Positions 34,901-46,900 of a stretch of 64,000 nt of DNA are shown one piece after another (position 1 is the stretch's first letter; each line of letters begins with the position of its first letter). Below the pieces are notes generated by a model. It was not told where the DNA came from, did no database searches, and saw only the letters and a list, made by a program, of their open reading frames with translations. The translations under genes were made by a program, and so were the position numbers. The DNA is from Psococerastis gibbosa (Eukaryota; Arthropoda; Insecta; Psocodea; Psocidae): NCBI GenBank assembly GCA_963971405.1, contig OZ020492.1:18754204-18818203 (forward strand), read 5' to 3'.

Positions 34901-37900
34901 TTTTGAGGCAGATTAGGCATTTCGTTCCACAATGGGCTGTATTTTTCTCTTGATAAGTACCACCCATTCTCAGCTGGTGATTCTCATTGCAAGGGGGTTT
35001 TCAATGCGCAGTTCCTCAAGGCCAATCACGCAAAGTTGGCGCTTTTGATTTTAACCTCAAAAACACTCTGGCATGTGAAAAACACTCTGTGATGAGTTGA
35101 AACTTTCCATGTTTTTGAAAGACTCTTTAGGTATATTTTCCCGACGGATTTGGGAAAAGTGTGAAGTCTTGCATCATTAACGCCGTACATAGCGCAAACA
35201 GATGCTTCTAAATCCACCGCTGTTTCAGGCGATACAATTCGTGAAGTACCCAACTGGGCTAGAGTGTTCACAAAAAAACTGATATTTTCACATTATTTTG
35301 AAGGGCCCTCTTCCCTTTCTCGACAAAGGCAGTTGCAACATACTAGCCCGTGAAGGCATGAGGCCTACCAAGGCATTGAATTAGTCCCTTTTGCGCGCAA
35401 TTAGGCAATTCAGGGTCATAATTGGGTGATGTTTACGACCACCGAAGTCTATAAATATTCTTTTCTCAATCCCTGCATTTTTCATTAGAATAAAAACCAC
35501 ACCAGTGTCACATGTTCTCACTGCAAAATCATTTTAGCAGCCCAGAGTAAATGAAACACCGTTCTACTGTCAGCTTCATTAAGTTCGCATTGAAGGTGTG
35601 GACATTCCTGGGTTCCATTTGCATTTATTTTGTAGCATTTTTCATTTAAGGTAACTTAGACTGTTTTTCTTCCAACAATGTTCTTGCGGCTGTCTTTCCA
35701 GTAGGCCGAAAGGGAAATGGTCGTAAGTAAGTTTCAGTTGAGCTAGCAAAATGCGCAAAAACACATAAAATCATTTCAATTCGATGTTCAACCTTATCAA
35801 TGTCCATTCAATATTTCATACAAGAACACAGACTTGACCATTTTGGCCATTAGCCCAGCAACTGTGGCAATAGATAGAGGAACCTGTGTAAGCGAAATTT
35901 TAGAAGCTGCGGAGCGTCAATTGTATTTATTCCTCTAGCGTGAGGAATAGAATTCTACCAAATAAGTCATTTGCCATATTCATACCTTGGTGACATCATC
36001 TGTGGCCTTTGTGTTATCGAAGCACTTTCTATAATATTTGAAAACTTGATAAGTCGGTCAAATCGTGCAGGGTCCACTTGATAGTCATCTGAAATTTTTC
36101 TTCTTAAATCTTTACCAACTGAAGCACACTTAGAAGGAATTCTTTCGTTACCTCTCTTGCGCTTTGGCCAGAGATCAATCAAATCGTACAGATTATCATC
36201 ATTTGAGTGCCCAAATTACTTTACTTGTTCTAAAACTCACAAGATTGCTCGTAATTTAGTATTATTTCGCTTTATTTGATATTTCTTAGTTTCCCTGCTC
36301 GTAGCTTCTTTTCCATATAGTCCCACCATGAATTTCAATGGCGTGGGAAGTTCTGATCTGGCTGAACGGGTAATCATCCACCTTACTAACGTAGACTTGT
36401 TCGTTGTACACAGGAATTTCTCCATTCTCCACAAACCATGTAATTTGATTAGTTTTTACCCCCAGCAGCATGGGGACATGCCGCTGTTTGCACCTAATGA
36501 AGTGCCGCCCGTAAAAAACTCATATGCGATTAGATTACGATTTACCTTAACCGACACCGAAGCCGCAACACAAGTCGGGATAAGAAGGCATATGTTTCGT
36601 TCATTAAAAAATTTTAATTTTTCGTCCTCCATCGTCCAAGACGTCAATGCAGCATAGCAGCGTACTGAATCGAATCTTATGAGTCTGGTTTTGCCGCCCG
36701 TCGTACTTCTCTACCTTCTATTGTTCAGACCAGTTCTTACCTTGGTGGCTGTTTTCAACACTACTTTAATATAGTCACAGTTTAAAAGTAGGATTTGTTC
36801 GGCCCTCCAACCTGGCTTTGTTATATTGTGTGGTGAAGCCAGAAATAATTTGTCATAAGAGAGGTGCCCCCTAAGCCCCTGCATTTATGTCAATAAGTTC
36901 AGGCATATTATAACACATTCATCAACCTTTCCTCCTGCATAACAGTAGGGCTAAAAAGTGTACAGGTAAGGTATTTATTATTTCCAAAAATGGCTTCATA
37001 TGGACAACTTCTTGCGGTGTATTTAGGAGTTGATGGATCAATATTTTATGAAGGTTCTTGCACTGCGACGAGGCAAGGTGGTTTCGTAAATTAAAAAAAA
37101 AAAAAAAAACAATTCTTCTGTCATGGATAAAACTGTGGCGAAACACAGCAAGAAGTGTTAAGAACGAGAGATATTACTACAGGTATAGTCCACCCAAAAT
37201 GATAAAAGTATGGACATGGAATGTTTTGATCCTGTGCAACACTGTAAAAATATTATTTCCAAAATTTTTGTTATGCCTTCCATCCAATGCAACAAGGTAA
37301 CACAAAATGGTGCAAGGAATATTTTTACAGTGCTGCACAGGATCAAAACATTCCATGTCCATACTTTTCTCATTTTGCGTGGACTATAGTAGTTTGAGCC
37401 TTTTTTTCAAGTAGGTATCCCGAAATGTGCGACTTACAAAATCCTGATTGACAATGCCCAGCAATCACTAAAGTACTAACCGTGGCATAAAAAAAAGGAA
37501 GGAAGCAGCATTATAGAATCGACAATGCCAAATTTTTTAACCCAGAAAATTGCTAATCGAACTATACCACTCACTTTGTGAATCAAGGGTAGCCTACGGT
37601 ATCTAAGTGTGGGGTGTGGTGAACCCCAGGGTTCGCTAAATTTCAATGCCTTGCTAAAACTAAGTCCATTGTTTTAATTTACGATCAAGAATGGAATTTT
37701 CGATTTAACATATTTAGCTCGGTTTAGCATGCTAAATACCGGATAGAGAATCACCCTATAGTGTCGCTGTGATGGCTGGCAATATGGTTGCGATATTTGT
37801 GGACACCTAATTTATTTATTCTATCTTGAAAGCACAGAAGTGCTCTTTGCGTTTGCATTCAGCAGGAGATTTAAAAATATTTTGGGTTTTTGAAGAAATT

Positions 37901-40900
37901 AATCGATTTCTCATTCTATAGCAGCAAGGATTTGAGAATAGTCACATAAAAAATTCAAACTATCAAAGGAAATTTACATTTTCTCATCTGAAACATCATT
38001 ATTTCTGTAAAACCTAATTAAGTTAGAATAGTTATAAATCAGTCCCGGAAATATACTGATTTTCGAGAAAGCTTGAATTTTTCATCACATCACTTTCATA
38101 TCTTGGCGAAACAATGATGTAAAGAAGTATATCTTTGCGCCTGTGGAACAAGAAATAAATTAAATTAATCAAAAATACACGGCCATTCCTAGTCAAAAAA
38201 ATGTTTTGAAATCTGCTCATTAACATTGGAGAAGTTCAATTGTGCGTTAGAACAAACAGATGTGCGCATTGTGTGCCGTGAATTTTTAATTATGACTTAG
38301 AAACTCTTTCGCCGCAACACAAAGGATGCGGAGGTGGCGGTGGTGGTCAAAGAGGGATACTGGGATGAAGATCAAATTAAAGAAGAAACGGCAGCTTGTG
38401 AGACGTACCATGAGTGGATGGCAGAAGCCAGATGTGACTGGGAACAGTTGAAGCTCAGGACCCATTGCCCAAGAGGCTTCCAGGGGCAACATGTCTCGTC
38501 AGCATCAAGTTTATAGGGTACCCAAATTACAGTTAGTGGCCTTTGAACTGTTCAGTGGCAGAGCGTGGGATGATTGCGAGTGTAAATTCACCCAAAACAC
38601 TTTTACTAGCTACGAGTTAAGAACTAAATTATACCATCCCAACTACCTACTGTATACCTAAGAATAATTTTAAAAAAAAGGTTTGTATATATATATATCC
38701 CAACCAAAACACTTCGTGTAAAAACAAGCCAAGTTCCTACCAATTGTAAGTGTGCATAAAGTTTAGCCAATGAAGGTTGTCAGATACAGAAGTTGGCCAA
38801 GTTCTTTGGCTACTAAATTTGTCAGATATAGAAGTTGGCCAAGTTCTTAGACCAATTAATGTTGTCAGATCCATCAGTTGACCAAGTTCCTTGGTCTTTA
38901 AATGTTGTTTCAATTTTATTATTAGGCCCAGAAGTTGCCAAACTAGTAAAGTTTTCAGGTACGAAATCATTTATTAAATTATTTTTAAACTGAAAAAAAT
39001 AACCAAATTGGCCATGCGGATGCTGAAATGCAGGTGTAGAAGGTCTTAATTAACATACTGTACTTAAAAAACATTACTTCCATATAAACTTTTAATAACA
39101 TGGAAGAGGACTTCTTGTATAATATACCAACGGGACCTCACTGCGATATTAACGTGTAATAACATTGCTGAGAAACTGACGAGATGCTACAACGCTGGCC
39201 AAGTTGTTTGTGTTTTTCAGTTTAAAAATAAACTTTGAGCGATTTCGTACCTGACAACTTTACTAGTTTGGAAACTTCTGGGCCTTATAATAAAATTGAA
39301 AAGATTTCGTACCTCCCAATATTTAAAGACCAAGGAACTTGGTCAACTGATGGATCTGACAACATTAATTGGCCAAAGAACTTGGCCAACTTCTAAATCT
39401 GACAAATTTAGTAGGCCAAAGAACTTGGCCAACTTCTGTATCAGACAACCTTAATTGGCTAAACTTTTTGTACACTTACAATTGGTAGGAACTTGGCTTG
39501 TTTTTACACGAAGTGTTTTGGTTGGGATCTCATAATTTTTGCAGTAGTTCTACTTGTGACATCAAACTTTTAATATAACACACATAATGTACGATTGAAT
39601 CCCACGGAATCCCGCGGGAAATAAAAATCTGCTTATATTTCGAATAAAAATTAACGTTAAAATAAAAAAACGGTAAACTCGGAGACCCCCCGGAATCCCC
39701 CGGAACACAATAGTCTCGAAAAACATCCCCCCCCCCAGAATTCCCTGGAAAACAAATTTATTGATGATGAGTGTCCCTCGAAGTAGTTCTCTCGAAACAT
39801 TAAGTCAATCTTCCTACCCACAATATATAATGGTTAGTATATTAGACCTTTTCCTTTTTTGACGTGTTGGGGAGGTCAGATCTCAGTCCCCTGAAAAGAT
39901 AATGGGATAAAAATTTAAAAATTTGGGGACGTGGCCATGACTATTAAAATTGCAAAATTTTGTTAAGCTGGGTGCAATACGAGCTCTACACCAACAGATT
40001 AAAAAAATGGGCAATAGTAAAAAAACTCCCAGAGAAAACCGCTCGACAGAAATCGATGAAACTTTCCATACTTATAGAACATGGTCCCAAACCAATAAAA
40101 AAATTATGAAAAGAAACCTACCTAATTTATTGAATGAGCCGCGGCCAATAATGTTAAAAAAAAAAAATGTTAAAATTTTGCCCATAGTTCAAGTAATAAA
40201 CCAGCTAGGACTCATGTCGTATTTTTTTTCTTAGTTTCGTACCACCCTTAATAAGTGTGAAAAATTTCATCTTTCTATGATCTATGATCAGTGATCTATG
40301 ATCAGTGGTTCTCTCCAAACCTATATAACGCCATTTTTGATATATATATATTTATATATATATCAAAAAAATATATATGTAGATACATATATATATATTT
40401 ATGCATGTTCTATCATATTAAAAAGTAAAAATTTGAGAACAAAAAAAACCATTAGAATTCTAGATTCTTAGTTTTCTAAAATAAATATCATGCTCATACA
40501 ATCTTATTTGCTCGCGGCTTCCTATAGATTTCAACCAAGCTCTTAATACATTCTAAAAAGTTGTTGAGTGTAATGCGGCATTACACGCCTTACATGCACA
40601 TTCCACCACTGGCACTGTTTAATATTGGTTCCCATTCTGGGCATAATTTTGAGGATCCCGAATTGAATTTCTTAGAAAAGTTTAAATTATTGTTGAAGTC
40701 ACAGGGGATATGATTCTGTTGTCCCATCTCCGCGATTTGTCAAACCTGGGAAATGTGATCGGCACCTTGAAGGCTAGATTTTGGAGGGAAATTTTTTTGC
40801 GAAGTTTTATTCTTTGGAGTTAATTGAAATTGTACTTTCAAAGGAAAATATGAGTGAAGGAGAATTAGAAAATAAGTTGAGCACTCAACTGTGTGCCTTA

Positions 40901-43900
40901 CAGGGATTGGGAATGACGTCTGAGAAACCTGCATTAATTTCGTGCATTTTAGTGGAAAGTTGTCTATCGCGAGATTTAATAAAGGTCTGGGAGCGATATG
41001 CAGACAATTATGGCAGTGTGAAAGGAAGAACGGCGAGTTTACACAGTAGGTCGGCGGTCTTATGACTTTCCTCCGGTGCATATTAAGGCAGTTTTGGAGG
41101 GTTTTTTAATAGTCACTATTTTTACAATAAACTTAGAAACTGCTGGGACAATACATGCGAAATATAACCACAGTCAGTCACTAAATCCCTCTCTAAAATT
41201 GAAATTAAAATAAAATATTTTCAAATTGAGTTTTAATTTTAAAATTTTATATTATTTAGTTCCCCAACATGAGAATCTTTTTTACAGTTAAGTTCACCAC
41301 GGAAATTTAAATATCATTTTCACACCTAATGGTGTTTCTGTATGGTGTTTCTGTAATATATAACGACTACATACAATAGTGGTAGCTTGTTCGTACCATT
41401 GCGAGTCTCAACACATCATGCGATCGGTGACCTGTCGTAACGTAACACAGGTATTACCTACGGAGGCCACTGAAGAGGTTGTTCAGATGTTCAGATACAT
41501 TCATTGAATTGTTTGTTTGTATGCGCATAATCTTAAAAAAAAAAATAAAAAAAAGCAAGTTAGTGACACGGATTAATTCTAGTGAACTACATACCTAAAT
41601 AATAAGGATCCGCACTATATAGGCCGGAGGTAGGCTTTGGAGACGTGTACCTAGGAGACTCCTGTCCAAATTCGTCCGGAGCAAACTGCAGAAAAACAAA
41701 ACAAGTATCAGTAAACATATAAATAATTACTATTGTTCAATTACAGCCAACCTTGCGGAGTTAGAGCTCTCTCTAACGCTCAACTAGGAAAACCCTGGAC
41801 CGACTGCTTTACATGCCCTCCGAGACATGACCAGAAAATATAGGAAGAGTGGGACTCACACCAGGAACCTTTCGGGTGACTCTACTCTACATTTCTGGTC
41901 ATTTTACATAAGCGTCCAAAAAAGTGGAAATGTATTCTGCTAAATCCAGGGCCCTACTATCCAACGACCAACAGGGTGATGAAGGTGGAGCATCTTATTT
42001 CTAATATAGCTAGGCTAGGATTCGTCGTTCAAAACGCCCCATACACGTGTACGTGTGTATTTGTATTTATTTTTAATTTTGTGTACTGTATTGTACTTGT
42101 TGCTGACCCACTAGTTGAGTGTAAGATGGCCCTAACTCCACTCCGGTGGTTTCAGTTTACCGAAACTAACGTAATTATTTATTTATAAGATTTAAAAAAA
42201 AATCGACTATCGGCTTGCTCTTTTGTGATTCAATGTTTGTAATTTGGCGTCATCCCTTGATGATGTATAGACTTTGGTCACCCCTGGTGCTACCCCAGAT
42301 ATGGCACATTGTATTTTTAGTTTTAGCCTAGTCTAGCGGAGGTGGGACTATAATGCCCTCTCTTCCACTCGACTCGACCATCTGCATTACAAGCCCTCCG
42401 AAGCATAGCCTGAAAATGTAGGAAATGTGGGACAGAAGCCACAACCTTTAGGATGAAAGTCAGAGCCCGTTACACCGCTCTACTCTACACACATTTGATC
42501 AAGAACGGATACAGGGGGGGGGGCAGGGGGTAGCTGCCCCCCCCCAAATTTGGTAAATCTATTGGTTATTAATTTATTACGCTCTGATTTAATCGATCCA
42601 ACATATGTTTTTCAATTTTGACCCACAACTACCCCCCCCCCCCCCAAACGGGCTGGATCCGTCCCTGCATTTGATGCTGTCAAAACCTACAATAACCGGT
42701 ACGAGTGAACCGTAAATGCATTCCTACTTATCAATGAGTTCAGGTACCGAATTGGATATGTTTGGGTGCTTTAGTTTCATTGTATTGAATTGAAAACGAC
42801 TTTATTGAAAAAACCAAACAATAAGACTATAAAATCTTCTTTTCATGCTAACCTTAAAAACAAAAATATTGTATTAATTATAGATAGATGCTTAAAATTA
42901 AATAGAGAAGAAGAGAGGGACAAAAAAGAAGGTTAAAATATATACGGGGGGGGGGGGGGGATCCATTGTCGTCACCATTATTTAATATAATATTATAAAA
43001 TTGTAAATAATTTTCCGATGGTTGAATTACGACTGTCTCGATTTTCCCTATTCTAAAGCAATTGATTGATCGATGGGACAATTGTATAGTCTATAATTAA
43101 CAGGGGACTATAATACAACACAAGATTGATGGCATAGCGTGCAATGCATTGCGGCACGCATTATCCATAATATTTCTAGCTCAAAAAATATTATTTTCTT
43201 CAAACCCCAAACCTTACTTAGGAACGCAATCCATTCGGTTCTGATACTCAATCTAAGACATACCCGAAGTTACAAAGTTAGAAAGGTTCCACAGAAAAAT
43301 TATATTTTTAGCTGTTTAAACCAAAAGCTTTAATATGGAAAACAGCGCTCGGTATATTTTAGTACTAGGATGCCCGCATTACACCTCTTTAATAGACCGC
43401 ACCAGAAGAAAATGGTGCATCAATTTACTAAATATAAATTGGTCCATACGGGTAATAAAATATTTATAAGTGAAAGAATTGAACATTGATCTTGTAGAAG
43501 CGGTCACTATTATATAAATAATGCAAAACGTCGTTGATATACGGGTTATGATCGACGGGGAAACCATCGGTTTCGCCTCACAAATTACGTGACTAGAGTA
43601 ACATTTTCGCTTCAATTCACAACGAAATATTGACTTAAGCCTGAGCCCTTATCATTGGCGACAAGCTGTAGTCGCCATTTAAACTTAAGAAATGCTCAAA
43701 GGTGAACTAATATTAAGTTATTCCTGAACGTTTGGAGATAAATGATCCGGCTCGACTTATTTTTTTGGAATCCACATTACGATCGGAATTTTCAATCCGT
43801 ATGACGTACTGCAATTTTTGTGCGTTAAATCGCCGGGGTGAACGCAAATTTGGTAAATTACTAAAAAAAAAACTTCAAGTCGTAAGATTTATAATGGCAT

Positions 43901-46900
43901 AGCTTGTGGAAACATAATGCTTATTGTTATTGAAAACAAATAAGTTTGATTGGAAATCCTCCCTTATAATTACTGCTTACTACAAAATTGTAAGTTGTGG
44001 TCAAAATAGAACAAACATATGTAATATCGATTAAATTAGAAAGTAATAAATTAACCTACAATAGATTTACTAAATACGGGGGGAGGGGCACCCCCCCCCT
44101 CTGGATCCGTGCATGGTTCCAGTTGATATATCAGTGCAGTGAATGAGGAGTAGTCCTAATTGTTATTGTAACAACATTTTGCTTGGAAATCCCCTCTTAT
44201 AATTACTGCTTACTACAACTAAAGAAGATCCTATATATACATGCCTTCCAATTTATATATCAGTGCTGTGAATGAGTAGTTGCTATGACAATTCATAGTG
44301 GACCATCCTATCGTAAAGCATTAGATTGGTCAATGGAACTATTGCAATGTTCAGTTGCGGCAGGCGAGCGTATACTTGCTGGAGATCCGTGAAGGCAGCC
44401 CCCTGGCACTCGAGTCTCTCCCTCCAGAGAGCACTACATTTGCATAGAAGGTGTTCTGCATTTTCCCCTTCCAGTCCCAAGGACGGATACGGGGGGGTCC
44501 CCCCCAAAATTTGGTAAATCTATTGTAAATTAAGTTATTACGCTCTAATTTAGTCGATCCTACATATGTTTTTCCTATTTTGACCCTCAGCTACCCACCA
44601 AAAAAAAAAAAAAAATGGGCTGGATCCGTCCCTGTCCAGTCCACAGCGGCGACGTTCTCTTTTTGTTGCCAACCCCATTCTCTCCAGGTGGACACCCTCC
44701 AGAGAGCACTACATTTGCATAGAAGGTGTTCTGCTGTTTCCCCTTCCAGTCCCAAGGACGGAAACAGGGGGGGGGGGTAGCTGCCCCCCAAATTTTGGTA
44801 AATATATTGTATATTAAGTTATTACGCTCTAATTTAGTCGATCCTACATATGTTTTTCCTATTTTGACCCTCAGCTACCCCCCCCCCCCCAAAAAAAATG
44901 GGCTGGATCCGTCCCTGTCCAGTCCACAGCGGCGACGTTCTCTTTTTTCTCTTTTTGTTGCCAACCCCATTCTCTCCAGGTGGACACGAAAAGGCCCGTG
45001 CCCGGTCAGGTTAGAGTTCTGATGCTCCTCCCCCTATATCTAAGAAAGCGGAGGCCATACTTATCGCTTGGCCTCCGAATGACAGCTCTTGAGTGTGTGT
45101 TTTTTTTTTTTTTTTTTTTTTTTCTGGCGTCAGCGATGGGGAGCCACTAATGTGCGACATTAATTCGGTTCATTCTTAAATAGTTTTTTTTACTGTTTTT
45201 TAAAAAAAGTATGTAAAGCAAAATATATTGTTGGGCTGCATGTTTCTAGAATTGAAAGTAGATTGAAAGGTCTGACTATGGAATTTGGGAGGCAATTTAG
45301 GAGGACTGTTCGCTGTGCTGAGTATGATGGGCATTCCCATAAGATATGTTGTAGGGTTTCAGTTGACCCCGGACAAGTGTCGCACATGACACTGGGGTCC
45401 AGTGTACCAACTCTCCAGCCGTCTCGCATTCCTTCCTAAAGGCCGCGAGCAGGCGAGTGTAACCAAGGCCGTAAGACATTTTGAGAGGGGGTTTCAGACA
45501 ATAGTAAAATACTGTATATTTTCGTTCAAAACCTTATTTTATCAAATAAACGCTGACGGGGGCGGTCCCGTTGTATTCGCGCCTGGCAGGGGCACTATAG
45601 GCTATAAGGCGAAGATGCTTAAAAAGTTTTTTATTTCTGCAAAGTTTCTATCTTTTACGTTACATGACGCCATCCGGAGATTGCCGACAGGCCACAAGGC
45701 GATGACGCTTAATAAGTTTTTTATTTCTGTAAAGTTTCTGTCTTGTGCGTTCCATGACGCAATCCGGACAATGTTAATATTGGGGAGCAAGTCAGCCTGC
45801 ACAAGCTAAGACCAGAGTGTCCATAGGTATCTGTTTGGAAATGTCCAAATGCATTAATGCAATGTTTTACATTTAGATGTTTTTTTCTAATTCTTGTCTC
45901 TTATAGTTCGCTTATGGATACGGGTACCTAATAACGGATATTATGGGTGCCTGAATCCTAATCCATGCTGTTTCGCTTTATATTGCGTTTGCTGGCTCGT
46001 ACAAAGTACAAGTGTAGCTCCATCTACATTAGTTCATAAGTTATCGCATTGGGGGTTCGAACCCCTAATCATAGAAAGAAACCAAGCCCTAATGTACTGC
46101 AGAATGTCGTTAAGAATGTAAATGCAAAATTTTTAATAAATGGAACTTCAATAAATAAAAATAAAATAAATAGTCTTTTATTTGCAAGAAGACCAATTTT
46201 ATTGTTTTATTGGGGCCAAACTAATCCATAGAATTTGATAAAATTCGGCATCTAGGTTCCAAAAATATTGTCCAATGGTATTTTATGCCCTCATTTTTTT
46301 GGAACTTTATATTGGGGGTATAAACCCTAAAACCACCCCAAAAAAATGTCCAACGATTTCTTTTAAATTCACATATTTCGTAGCGCATACTAATTAACAA
46401 ACTTCACTAGGTCACATACCTCTTGATAGTTTGTTTCATGGTGTTTATTTTTATTTTTTCATTTTATGATTTTATGGATAATCCGAGCCCCCAAAGCATT
46501 GCTTACCATACCAATATTATTGTGTTTTATGATATTATTGATCTAGACTAGACAATTGCCCCAATCGCTTTACGATAGGGAAAATTCATAGGCAGCTGAT
46601 ATTTAACCATGGGACCATAACTTACCATGGAACTATTACAGTACCAACATACTAATTAATAAATTGGATAGCATGTACGGGTTCACTCGAACCGGTTCGT
46701 TTTAATATTGACCTTGAACTTTTTCCTAAACTCCTAATTGAGGGTATGAGGGGGGCCTGATGTCACTAACTCCGGAAGGGTAGTTTATGCCAAAATAAAA
46801 GTCATTACTTATTTATTTTATTGTAACTACCTAAGAAAAATAGGCATTGTTTCTCGGCATTCCCTACTGAATAGTCACTATAACGCAAAAATAGCATGTA

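Larger units (their letters stand above)
44421..44985. repeat. Tandem duplication (about 275-bp unit) carrying a LINE fragment plus a hAT MITE
   Basis: CCTCCAGAGAGCACTACATT starts at 44421 and again at 44696. Both units hold TTCTGC..CCCCTTCCAGTCC, a MITE, and CCACAGCGGCGACGTTCTCT. MITE 1 is 44478-44634 and MITE 2 is 44753-44917. Each is flanked by TCCAGTCC (44470-44477 / 44635-44642; 44745-44752 / 44918-44925). Confidence 0.85.

Noticed and set aside
38777-38905. Regular 42-43 bp repeats as a CRISPR array
   Set aside because: Eukaryotic context; units are whole repeats without unique spacers and lie in a foldback arm.
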